DNA of 64,000 nt from Bradyrhizobium sp. Ghvi (GTDB lineage: Bacteria; Pseudomonadota; Alphaproteobacteria; Rhizobiales; Xanthobacteraceae). Both the position numbers and the translations under genes were made by a program. This document shows, piece by piece, positions 1 to 8,293 of this stretch. The DNA lies in NCBI RefSeq assembly GCF_900115265.1, contig NZ_FOVU01000017.1, forward strand, positions 20,445-84,444, in the 5' to 3' direction. The stretch's first letter is position 1. Each line of letters starts with the position of its first letter. A model generated the notes under the pieces. The model made no database searches and was not told where the DNA came from. It was given only the letters and a program-made list of their open reading frames with translations.

Positions 1-288
1 GATGCGGCCGCCCTTGATGTGGCTGATGTCGGCGCGAAAACGATGCTGCTGCATCGAGACCGGACGGAACGACAGCCTGATTGCACCGATCTCGTCGTAG
101 CGCCAGAGGCCGGAGCGGCCGGCGATGTGCCAGGACAACCCTTCCTCGGTCAGCTCGAATCGATGCGCCGAGCCGATCAGCGACGCCTTGTAGGCATAAC
201 TCGTGATCGCGGCGACTTGCGCGTCCGAAACCTGCATCTCGATCGTCGATCCCGTCTGCGATCCGCTTGCGCGATCGCCCTTCCCCAT
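1..288 (-). CDS. Hypothetical protein, C-terminus beyond the left edge
   Basis: Reading the minus strand from an ATG at 288, the frame stays open for 96 codons to the window edge, so the 3' end is missing. The peptide begins MGKGDRASGSQTG and continues with a mixed charged and hydrophobic composition (segments such as YAYKASLIGSAHRFEL and LWRYDEIGAIRLSF) that looks like folded soluble protein rather than a shadow frame. An internal ATG sixteen codons in (MQVSDAQV) is an alternative start. It is divergent from the membrane protein gene at 303, with only about 14 bases between the proposed starts. I do not recognise a family; a PilZ- or PH-like small beta domain is possible but unproven. Confidence 0.55.
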   Translation of the reverse strand, partial: MGKGDRASGSQTGSTIEMQVSDAQVAAITSYAYKASLIGSAHRFELTEEGLSWHIAGRSGLWRYDEIGAIRLSFRPVSMQQHRFRADISHIKGGRI

Positions 289-302
289 CCTACAAGCGAG
301 AC

Positions 303-737
303 ATGGCTGAGACGATCTATTTTCCGCGCCGCCTGATTCTCGGGGCCGCCATGATCGCAGGCGTGCTGCTCGCGCTCGCGGTGCATATGCTGGGCGCGCG
401 CTACGGGCTCGACCTCGGCGGCCTCTGGCGCGCCGACACGCGCGAGTTCGTGCCGACGGGCGCGGCGATCGCCTGGTGGCTGATTGCGACGGTCGGATTC
501 TCCGGCGGCTATTTCACCGCGACGTTGATGCAAAGCGCGGTCTCCGGCCAGATTCCACAACGGATGCGCCAGTTCCTGATCGCGGTCGGCGTGCTCCTGC
601 TCGCGGGCGCCGGACAGGCGGCCTCGGCGCCGAGCCCGATTCCCACTGTATCCGGCGTGCTCGCGGGACTCGCCGCGCTGTGTCTCGGCGCCGTGATGGC
701 ATTCTGCGGCGCGCATTTCGCGCTGCGCCGGGGTTAG
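303..737 (+). CDS. Small hypothetical integral membrane protein (144 aa)
   Basis: The protein starts MAETIYFPRR and has about four hydrophobic helices, at roughly residues 12-30, 53-75, 88-106 and 115-138, separated by short loops. No catalytic motif is visible. The ATG at 303 is preferred over a TTG twelve codons upstream because the latter runs back into the divergent gene. It is convergent with the cyclic-di-GMP gene, whose stop is only four bases away. The function is unknown; the even helix spacing suggests a small four-helix membrane protein of the inner membrane. Confidence 0.6.
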   Translation: MAETIYFPRRLILGAAMIAGVLLALAVHMLGARYGLDLGGLWRADTREFVPTGAAIAWWLIATVGFSGGYFTATLMQSAVSGQIPQRMRQFLIAVGVLLLAGAGQAASAPSPIPTVSGVLAGLAALCLGAVMAFCGAHFALRRG

Positions 738-741
738 CCGG

Positions 742-3141
742 TCAGCCTGTAGCGCGCAGCTTAGGTCCGTGCAGCATCATCGCGACGTCGGAAGCCGGTC
801 GCGGGTGGCTGAACAGATAGCCCTGCGCCTGAGTGCAACCCTCGCGTCGGAGCAGTTCGAGCTGTGCGTCATTCTCGACGCCCTCAGCCGTGGTAACGAT
901 GCCGAGGCTGCGGCCAAGGCCGGTCACGGCGCGAATGATCGCCACCGAATCCTGGCGCGTCGCAAGTTCGGACACAAAGGAGCGATCGATCTTGATCTTG
1001 TCGAAGGGGAAGCTCCGCAAATAGCTCAGCGAGGAATAGCCGGTGCCGAAATCGTCGAGTGAGATCCGCACGCCCATGGCGCGCAGCTCGTGCAGCGTGG
1101 TCAGCGTCGCCTCGCTGTTCTGGAGCAGCACCGATTCGGTGATCTCGAGTTCAAGGCGGCCCGACGCGAGCCCGGAGTGCTCCAGCGCCTCGGTCACGGA
1201 TGCAATCAGGTTCGGATTCCTGAATTGCACCGGCGAGAGGTTGACTGCAACGCCGATGTCAGCCGGCCAGGTCGTGGCATCCGCGCAGGCTGCTTTCAAC
1301 ACGAGCTCGCCGAGCTGGATGATCAGGCCGGTCTCTTCGGCAAGCGGAATGAAGTTGAGGGGCGAGATCAGGCCGCGCTGCGGATGGTTCCAGCGCAGCA
1401 GCGCTTCGAAGGCGACGACGCGGTCGCTGGCAACATCGCGGATCGGCTGATAGTAGGGCTGGAACTCATTTCGCTGGAGCGCCGCCCGCAGATCCATGTC
1501 CAAAAGGCGCCGCGCCTGCGCGCGCGCATCCATGCCGGTCTCGAAGAAGCGATAGGTGCCGCGGCCATCGGCCTTGGCGCGATACAGCGCGAGGTCCGCA
1601 TTTTTCAACAGCTCATCGGGATCGCTGCCGTCCTGCGGCGACAGCGAGATGCCAATCGAGACACCGATCACGATCTGGTGGTCGTCGATCTCGTAAGGCG
1701 CGGAGATCACCTCCACAAGTCGGCCGGCGAGCGCTCGCGCGGCAGCCTCTTCCGAGCGCCCGATCTGGACGACGGCGAACTCGTCACCGCCGAGGCGGGC
1801 GACAGTGTCGTGGTCGCCGACAGTGGCCTTCAACCTGCGTCCGACCTCTTTCAGCAGCGCATCTCCGATCGGATGGCCGAGCGAGTCGTTGATGTCCTTG
1901 AAATGATCCAGGTCGAGGCAGAGCACCGCAAGTTGGTCGTTCGCACCCGCCAGGCGAAGTCCTTGTTCAAGTTGTTCATGGAACAACACGCGGTTGGGCA
2001 AATTGGTCAGCGCGTCGTGGCGCGCCATGTGGGAAATCTTGGCCTGCGCCTCAAGCCATTCGGTAATGTCCTCAAAAGTGGCGACCCAGCCGCCCCCCTG
2101 CATCGGCTGGTTGACGACGCGGATCGAGCGGTCGAACCTGGTCACAACGTCAGTCGTGGTGCGGCCGTCACGTGCGTCGGCGACGAGGCGCGCGAAAAAT
2201 TCATCCGCATCGCCCTTCCACTGTCCCGCGGCCTGTTCTTCCCTGACCACGTCGACCAGTAATCGTCCGGTGAGCGCCATGCCGGTGCGCCCGAGCATCG
2301 CCGCATAGCGCTCATTGAACAGCATGATCTTTCCGGTCGCGTCGAACATGCAGAGTCCTTGCGACATGTTCTCCAGCGCGGTGTCCAGCACGATCTGCTG
2401 GCGCCCCAGTTCGCCCTTGGCGCGGCGGTCAAGCAACGCCGCAACCAGTGCGATTGCGATGATCGCCACCGCGGCGCTCGCGGTGAGGAAGGACATCGAG
2501 GCCGGCGGGATCGACAGCCCGCTGATCGCGATGGCGGGATCGGGCGTCAATTCCAATGCGCCCATCGCGGTGAAATGATGTGAGACAATGGCAATCGTCA
2601 ACAGAATCGTCGCGGCAAGCGCATTGGATATGCCATCGCCTCGTCCGGCGACGAATAGAGCGCACGATCCAAAGACGATGCCGAGCAAGATCGATACCGT
2701 CACGGTTGCGGTGGTCCAGCCGACATGAGCGGGAATCTCGAATGCCATCATTCCGGTGTAGTGCATCGCTGCCACACCTGCGCCAACGACGGCGCCACCG
2801 ACCGCAACCAGTACTCCGCGCGTCGTCGAAACAGAGATGCTGATACCCATGAAGGTGACGGCGATCGCAAAGATCAGCGAGAGGACCGTTACCGGGATAT
2901 TGTAGGCGCCACCTGCACCAGGCCCGTAGGCCTGCATCGCGATGAAGTGGGTTGCCCAGATGCCGCAGCCGGCCACGATGGCATCCAGCGTGATCCACAC
3001 CAGTCGAGCGCCACCGCGCGCTGCTCGCGCGCGGTGAAACAGGCTGATCGCCGCCGCGCTCGCGAGCAGGCACACTGCACCGCCGAGCGCGACCAGACGC
3101 CAGTCGTGCTGGTCCGTGAGACAAAACAGAACTTGATACAT
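742..3141 (-). CDS. MHYT-PAS-GGDEF-EAL cyclic-di-GMP signalling protein
   Basis: This 799-residue protein starts with a seven-helix MHYT sensor domain (about residues 1-240; motifs HFIAMQ, MHYTGM and HHFTAM, the His/Met pairs thought to bind copper or a gas). A PAS-like segment follows (about 255-370), then a GGDEF diguanylate cyclase domain with an intact RLGGDEFAV site and an EAL phosphodiesterase domain with EALLRW. Both catalytic signatures are present, so either activity is possible. It likely sits in the inner membrane and links an extracytoplasmic signal to cyclic-di-GMP. The start at 3141 (MYQVLF) is chosen because GAGGGG lies nine bases upstream; a longer frame from 3165 would translate through that ribosome binding site. 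Confidence 0.93.
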   Translation of the reverse strand: MYQVLFCLTDQHDWRLVALGGAVCLLASAAAISLFHRARAARGGARLVWITLDAIVAGCGIWATHFIAMQAYGPGAGGAYNIPVTVLSLIFAIAVTFMGISISVSTTRGVLVAVGGAVVGAGVAAMHYTGMMAFEIPAHVGWTTATVTVSILLGIVFGSCALFVAGRGDGISNALAATILLTIAIVSHHFTAMGALELTPDPAIAISGLSIPPASMSFLTASAAVAIIAIALVAALLDRRAKGELGRQQIVLDTALENMSQGLCMFDATGKIMLFNERYAAMLGRTGMALTGRLLVDVVREEQAAGQWKGDADEFFARLVADARDGRTTTDVVTRFDRSIRVVNQPMQGGGWVATFEDITEWLEAQAKISHMARHDALTNLPNRVLFHEQLEQGLRLAGANDQLAVLCLDLDHFKDINDSLGHPIGDALLKEVGRRLKATVGDHDTVARLGGDEFAVVQIGRSEEAAARALAGRLVEVISAPYEIDDHQIVIGVSIGISLSPQDGSDPDELLKNADLALYRAKADGRGTYRFFETGMDARAQARRLLDMDLRAALQRNEFQPYYQPIRDVASDRVVAFEALLRWNHPQRGLISPLNFIPLAEETGLIIQLGELVLKAACADATTWPADIGVAVNLSPVQFRNPNLIASVTEALEHSGLASGRLELEITESVLLQNSEATLTTLHELRAMGVRISLDDFGTGYSSLSYLRSFPFDKIKIDRSFVSELATRQDSVAIIRAVTGLGRSLGIVTTAEGVENDAQLELLRREGCTQAQGYLFSHPRPASDVAMMLHGPKLRATG

Positions 3142-3245
3142 TACCGGCCCCTCTTCCAATCGCACTAGAGCCGGCAGAGGTAGACAGTCGGTAACCGGCT
3201 ATGCACTGGCTCCCGGAATGGTGAACAGACACTGTGTGCAGATGC

Positions 3246-4658
3246 TCACATTGTGTGTGTTGAACTCCTCGCACCAAAGCCGATCACGGCAGCCGCAATC
3301 AGTAGCACGGCTGCCGATATGATGAGCGATTGGTGAAGGCCAGTCATGAAGGCGCTGTCGGAGGCGATCAGCGAGCCGAACAGCGCGACACCAAGGACAC
3401 TGCCCGTCTGCCGCGTCGCATTGAGGACGCCGGCGGCGATACCGGACCGCGCCTTCTCGACGCTACCGAGCAAGGTCGAAGTCAGCGGCGGCACCAAGAG
3501 GCCAAGGCCCCCGCTGATCGCGATCATTTGAGCAACGATTGCCCAATAGCTCGTCCCGGCCTCGATCCAGACCAGGCCGAGGCAGCCGAGCGCGGAGGTG
3601 CAGGTGCCGACGACGATGGTCTGGCACGAGCCGATGCGTTCGGCGAGCCGCGGGGCTAGCAGATTGACCGGCAGCACCGCCCCCATCATCGGCACGAAGG
3701 CGAGCCCGGTCCACCAGGCCGATAGGCCGTTGATCCGCTGGAAGTAGAGGCTCAGCACGAAGATAAGGCCATAGATCGCAACATTGACGAGGAGACCGAC
3801 GATCGTGGTGAGGGTAAACAGCCGGTGACCGAACAATGACAGCGGCAGCATCGGCTGAGCCGCGCGGCTCTCGCGCCAGACAAACAGCGCCGCAAGCACC
3901 GCCGAGGCCACGAATGCCGCGAGCACGGCCGGATGGTCCCAGCCGAGCGCGCCGGCTTCGATGATTGCGCCCGCGAGCGACCCAAGCGCGCCGATCGCGG
4001 CAAGCTGGCCGGGCAGATCGACCTCGCGCGAACGCGCCCGCGTGGTCTCGCTGGCGTAGCGCCAACTCAGCCACAAGCCGGCGAGCCCAATGGGCAGATT
4101 GACAAGGAAGATCGCGCGCCAGCCGACCAGGGTGATCAACGTGCCGCCGACGAAGGGACCGGCCGTCAGCGCCAGACTCGCGCCGGCAGCCCAAACCGCG
4201 ACGGCACGGCCGCGCGCACGATCGTCGGTATAGGCATGGTTCAACAGCGCGAGCGAATTCGGCACCAGGATCGCCGCCGCCAACCCCTGAACCAGTCGCG
4301 CGCCGATCAACACAATGGCATTGGGCGACAGCGCGCACGCCAGAGAGGCCGCGGTGAAGATCGCAAACCCCGCCATGAAGATCCGCTTGGCTCCGATGCG
4401 ATCACCGAGCGCGCCGGCCGTCAGGATGAAGGCGGCGAAGGCGATGGTGTAGGCGCTCACCACCCATTGCAATTCGGCGACGCCGCCGCCCAGCGTCTTG
4501 CTCATCGCCTCGAGCGCGGTGTTGACGATGGTGACGTCGAGTTGCACGACGCCATAGCCAAGGCTCATTGCAGCCAACGTCAGAGCGGACGCAGCCTGCG
4601 CGCCTCGCGTGTTCCAGGCTTTCGGAAAGGAATGCAGCTGAAGAGAGTCTGCCGGCAT
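3246..4658 (-). CDS. MFS transporter, DHA2 (EmrB/QacA) drug efflux type
   Basis: This 470-residue protein has about 14 predicted membrane helices and the MFS motif GALGDRIGAKRIF between helices 2 and 3. The helix-4/5 region NSLALLNHAY...GRAVAVWAAGASLALTAGPFVGG is typical of the DHA2 family of proton-driven multidrug exporters. The start is set at the second methionine (MPADSLQ), since GAGGTGG lies five bases before it and overlaps the codons of the longer reading. It is divergent from a second MFS gene at 4881; the 222-base gap holds both promoters. No TetR-type repressor is adjacent. The substrate cannot be told from sequence. Confidence 0.88.
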   Translation of the reverse strand: MPADSLQLHSFPKAWNTRGAQAASALTLAAMSLGYGVVQLDVTIVNTALEAMSKTLGGGVAELQWVVSAYTIAFAAFILTAGALGDRIGAKRIFMAGFAIFTAASLACALSPNAIVLIGARLVQGLAAAILVPNSLALLNHAYTDDRARGRAVAVWAAGASLALTAGPFVGGTLITLVGWRAIFLVNLPIGLAGLWLSWRYASETTRARSREVDLPGQLAAIGALGSLAGAIIEAGALGWDHPAVLAAFVASAVLAALFVWRESRAAQPMLPLSLFGHRLFTLTTIVGLLVNVAIYGLIFVLSLYFQRINGLSAWWTGLAFVPMMGAVLPVNLLAPRLAERIGSCQTIVVGTCTSALGCLGLVWIEAGTSYWAIVAQMIAISGGLGLLVPPLTSTLLGSVEKARSGIAAGVLNATRQTGSVLGVALFGSLIASDSAFMTGLHQSLIISAAVLLIAAAVIGFGARSSTHTM

Positions 4659-4880
4659 GATCCACCTCATGTTTGCAGGTGAACGCCACCGTTAGGCCTT
4701 CGTTGCGTGACGACGCTTCGGTTCTGATCGAAACGTCATCGCGGAATCAATCATGTCCTGCGCCGGATCTCCGCGAACGTCGTGCTCTGCTTGTCGTGCA
4801 AGCCCCATCCGCGCGGAGGCATGGGAACGGCGCGAGATCGCTTCGTGTTCCTATATCTTCTCGTCAAGGTAGTGAAAGTC

Positions 4881-6104
4881 ATGGCAACAATTGGCAACAC
4901 CTCGGTTTCGTCAGGCGCACGATCGGAGTTCGGCAAGACGGCAACCATCATTGCTGTCGGGAGCATGATCGGGGCCCTGTTCGCCGGCAGTACGGTCGCA
5001 ACCCCGCTCTACGTCATCTACAAGCAGCAGCTGGGTTTCTCTCAGATCACGTTGACGCTGATCTATGCCGTCTACGTCGTCGGCAATCTGACCGCACTCC
5101 TGATGTTCGGCCGGATGTCCGATCAGGTCGGGCGGCGGCGCACTGGGGTCATTGCCATCGGCATCGCCATCGTGGGCGCCCTCGTGTTCCTGTTCGCGCA
5201 AGGAATCGCTTCGCTCTACGTTGCGCGGGTGCTGAGCGGACTTGCGATCGGGATCGGCGCCGGAACCGGCACTGCTTGGCTTGCGGAACTGATCGCCGAA
5301 CAGGACCGCTCCCGTGCCACCGTGATTGCAACGATCGCGAACTTCGCCGGTCTCGGTCTCGGCGCATTGATCGCCGGCTTGCTCGCCGAGTATGTTGCAC
5401 TCCCTCTGCGAACGCCGTTCATCGTCTATCTCGCGGTGCTGGTCGTCGTCGCGGCGCTTCTCGCCTTCGCGCGCGAAACCGTCAGACGTCCCTTCGCCGC
5501 TCTCGCGCAGCTGTCGGTGCGGCCGCGCGCCGGCGTGCCGCCGTCGATCCGGCCCAAATTCGTCGCGCCCGCCGTCACAGGCTTCGGCGCCATGGCGCTC
5601 GTCGCCTTTTTCGCCGCGCTCGCGCCGAGCGTTCTCGCTGGTGAGTTGCATGTCACCAGCCACGCGGTCGCCGGCGCGATCTTCCTCGAGCTTGCTTCTG
5701 CCGTTGCACTCGTCATTGCCCTGACGCGGTCGATGTCGAGCCGCGCTGCAATGCTATGGTCGCTCGGCCTGATGTTGCCGAGCCTTGTTCTAGTCGTGAC
5801 GGCGCAGTTCGCGGAATCGCTCGGCGTCATGATCGTGGCGACCGCGACCTGCGGCGTGGCAGCGGGTCTCGGCTATCGCGGCAGCCTGCAGGTGGTGAAT
5901 CAGATCGCACCGAACGATCGTCGCGCCGAAGTGGTGTCGGCCTATTTCATCTGCTGCTTTCTCGGCAACGCGCTTCCGGTGATCGGAATTGGCGTGCTCT
6001 CGACCCTGATCAGTTCGACGGTGGCGAGCCTGGTCTTCGCCACGACCATTGCGCTCTTTGCCGTTGTCGCGCTGGTGTTCGGGCTGAAATACCAGACCGA
6101 CTAG
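4881..6104 (+). CDS. MFS transporter, DHA1-like
   Basis: This 407-residue, about 12-helix major facilitator protein carries the motif-A loop FGRMSDQVGRRR after helix 2 and RVLSGLAIGIGAGTGTAWLAEL in helices 4-5. The opening IGALFAGSTVATPLYVIYKQQLG resembles exporters and sugar-efflux members of DHA1. The ATG at 4881 is used because it begins just before the first helix; longer in-frame readings add a low-complexity leader. It is divergent from the DHA2 exporter and convergent with the YciE-like gene, with a hairpin between the stops. The substrate is unknown. Confidence 0.82.
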   Translation: MATIGNTSVSSGARSEFGKTATIIAVGSMIGALFAGSTVATPLYVIYKQQLGFSQITLTLIYAVYVVGNLTALLMFGRMSDQVGRRRTGVIAIGIAIVGALVFLFAQGIASLYVARVLSGLAIGIGAGTGTAWLAELIAEQDRSRATVIATIANFAGLGLGALIAGLLAEYVALPLRTPFIVYLAVLVVVAALLAFARETVRRPFAALAQLSVRPRAGVPPSIRPKFVAPAVTGFGAMALVAFFAALAPSVLAGELHVTSHAVAGAIFLELASAVALVIALTRSMSSRAAMLWSLGLMLPSLVLVVTAQFAESLGVMIVATATCGVAAGLGYRGSLQVVNQIAPNDRRAEVVSAYFICCFLGNALPVIGIGVLSTLISSTVASLVFATTIALFAVVALVFGLKYQTD

Positions 6105-6118
6105 ACCCAGCCGAAAAA

Positions 6119-6147
6119 GAGACGCCGCGCGGGATGCGCGGCGTCTC
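6119..6147 (-). terminator. Hairpin terminator between convergent genes
   Basis: GAGACGCCGCGC and GCGCGGCGTCTC form a perfect 12-base stem around a 5-base loop. On the minus strand it is followed by a short T run (TCTTTTTC), so it should end transcripts of the YciE-like gene and may slow those from the MFS gene on the other strand. Confidence 0.75.
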
Positions 6148-6169
6148 CAGACAGAGGCTCTCCGGCCCT

Positions 6170-6676
6170 TTAGCTTGCCGCCCGCAGGTTGACCTTACTC
6201 TCGGCCAGCGACGTCAGCTTCTTGTCCGTTGCTTTCTCTTCCTCGAGCGTCTTGGCCAGCACGGTGGCGCAGTCGTTGCGGCCGAGCTGCTTGGCCCAAG
6301 CAATCAGACTGCCGTAGCGGACGATCTCGTAGTGCTCGGCGGCCTGCGCCGCGTTGATCAGGGCTGCGTCGAGCACCGCCTTGTCCGCGACGTCGCCCGC
6401 GGTCTCATCGGCCTCCTCGATGATGCCGTCGATCGCCGGGCAATCCACCGCCTTCACCTGGGCGCCGTGCATCTTGAACACTTCCTCGAGCCGCTTGACG
6501 TGCTGCTTGGTTTCCTCAAGGTGCGTCAAAAAGCCCTGCTTGAGCTGCGGATCGTTAGCCTTTTCTGCCATTTTCGGCAGCGCCTTGGTGAGCTGCTGCT
6601 CGGCGTAATAGATGTCCTGGAGCTGATGCACGAACAGATCGTTCATGGTCTTGATGTCTTTTGTGAACAGTCCCAT
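6170..6676 (-). CDS. YciE/DUF892 ferritin-like stress protein
   Basis: The 168-residue product begins MGLFTKDIKTMNDLFVHQLQ, the hallmark start of the DUF892/YciE family of four-helix ferritin-like proteins. Conserved acidic and His positions appear in DIYYAEQQL, HLEETKQHVKRLEEVF and AAEHYEIVRYGSLIAWAKQLG, consistent with a di-iron site. Family members are induced by osmotic or general stress. The start at 6676 has AGAGGA eight bases upstream, whereas the 49-codon upstream extension is not conserved-looking. It stands alone with a terminator downstream; the 420-base gap to the next gene holds its promoter. Confidence 0.93.
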   Translation of the reverse strand: MGLFTKDIKTMNDLFVHQLQDIYYAEQQLTKALPKMAEKANDPQLKQGFLTHLEETKQHVKRLEEVFKMHGAQVKAVDCPAIDGIIEEADETAGDVADKAVLDAALINAAQAAEHYEIVRYGSLIAWAKQLGRNDCATVLAKTLEEEKATDKKLTSLAESKVNLRAAS

Positions 6677-7099
6677 CGTTCCGGTCCTCTTCGGTTTCGG
6701 GAACACGGCGGCGCCGGCCTGCACGAAAGCCGCATATTTCGCCATGTTCGATTGCTGATGGGGGCCTAACGAACACGCGGCATCGACGTTCCGAAACAGC
6801 GCATGTGACTTGAGCTGGAACAATGACGGCGGGCCGGGATATGGAACGATGTTAATGTACGGACGCGGGACCCGAGTTGCTGTCGCGATTCATATGCTTA
6901 ACGCGCCCGATATGAACCGCGTGTGACAAGACCGGCCGGTCCGACGTAGAACCTATTGTTGTCAAGGGCTGCACAAGCCGCCGGTTTTGCCTTAAATGAG
7001 CTGTATCATGTCTTGCGATCGACGCCTGCCTTTGGCCACGATCGTAGCCGATCTGCCAATGTCTGGCCGGGTCGGATCTGCCCCCCGCCGGGAGGATGA

Positions 7100-8182
7100 A
7101 TGCACGGACTGCTGCCCGCGCTGAAACGCGGCTTCAAGAGATGGATCGGCTGGCGACGGCTGGGCATTGCCGCGAGCGTGATGATCATCGCCTTCGCGGT
7201 CACCACGCTGCTGCGAACCCTCAAGGGCATCGATACCGGCGTCATCCTGACCGCGTTAACCGAGATTCCCCGCGCGCATATCGGGCTTGCCGCGGTTTGC
7301 GTGTTCTTCGCGTTCTGTACGCTGACTTTCTATGACTTTTTTGCACTGCGAACGATTGGCAAGAAGCACGTGCCTTATCGCATCGCAGCGCTGTCAAGCT
7401 TCACGTCCTACTCGATCGGCCACAACATCGGCGCCACGGTTTTCACCGGCGGAGCGATCCGATTCCGGATCTACTCGGACTATGGGCTGAATGCGATCGA
7501 TGTCGCCAAGATCTGCTTCCTGTCCGGCCTGACTTTCTGGCTTGGTAACATCTTCGTGCTGTCGATCGGCATGGCCATCCACCCGGATGCGGCCTCCTAC
7601 ATGGATCAGCTGCCGTCGTCGATCAACCGGCTGATCGCGTTCGGCGGTCTCGGCTCAATCGCAGCCTATCTGGTCTGGCTCGGCATGGGCGAGAAGCGCC
7701 GCGAGCTCGGCCAGAAGGGCTGGAAGGTCGTGCTGCCGTCGGCGCCGCTGACCCTGGTGCAGATTTTGATCGGAGTGGTCGATCTCGGCTTCTGCGCCTT
7801 CGCGATGTACCTGCTGATTCCGGCCGATCCGCCGATCGACTTCCTGTCGCTCGCGGTTGTGTTCATCCTGGCGACGCTGCTGGGCTTTGCCAGCCATGCC
7901 CCCGGCTCGATCGGCGTGTTCGACGCCGCAATGCTGGTGGCGCTGCCCGAATTCGGCCGCGAGCAGCTGCTGGCGACCTTGCTCGTCTTCCGCATCCTCT
8001 ATTTCGTGATCCCGTTCGGTCTCGCCATCTCAATCATGGGCACGCGCGAACTCTGGATGAACGTCGTCCAGCCCTGGCAGGAGCGGCGGCGACTGGCGGA
8101 AGCCTGCGCGCAGGCCAACCTGCCCAAGCAGGTCACTGCGATGGAGCACGAGCGGTCGCTGCGCCAAGCCAGCAAACGGTGA
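7100..8182 (+). CDS. YbhN-type lysylphosphatidylglycerol synthase transmembrane family protein
   Basis: This 360-residue multi-helix membrane protein matches the YbhN/UPF0104 family, the membrane domain related to MprF. Typical features are FYDFFALRTIG and the segment ALSSFTSYSIGHNIGATVFTGGAIRFRIYS, followed by the ALLGFASHAPGSIGVFDAA-like helix late in the protein (residues about 250-275). No soluble aminoacyl transferase domain follows, so it is probably a lipid-flippase-like domain acting alone. GGGAGG lies directly before the start (two overlapping ATGs at 7096 and 7100; only 7100 is in frame). An SGNH hydrolase gene follows on the same strand about 110 bases downstream, and the two may be co-transcribed. 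Confidence 0.88.
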   Translation: MHGLLPALKRGFKRWIGWRRLGIAASVMIIAFAVTTLLRTLKGIDTGVILTALTEIPRAHIGLAAVCVFFAFCTLTFYDFFALRTIGKKHVPYRIAALSSFTSYSIGHNIGATVFTGGAIRFRIYSDYGLNAIDVAKICFLSGLTFWLGNIFVLSIGMAIHPDAASYMDQLPSSINRLIAFGGLGSIAAYLVWLGMGEKRRELGQKGWKVVLPSAPLTLVQILIGVVDLGFCAFAMYLLIPADPPIDFLSLAVVFILATLLGFASHAPGSIGVFDAAMLVALPEFGREQLLATLLVFRILYFVIPFGLAISIMGTRELWMNVVQPWQERRRLAEACAQANLPKQVTAMEHERSLRQASKR

Positions 8183-8293
8183 AGCTGACCGGCGATCACG
8201 ACGGCCGCCCGCGAAAGCGGCAGACAAAGGTTGCAGGCAGGCGAGCCATGCTCTCTTATTTCCGCCTCAACTTTGCCGTTGAAGACGCGGATC

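Noticed and set aside
5756..6769. Plus-strand frame of about 337 codons across the end of the MFS gene and the YciE-like gene
   Set aside because: It is antisense to the YciE-like gene and out of frame with the MFS gene; both real genes have clear families and starts.
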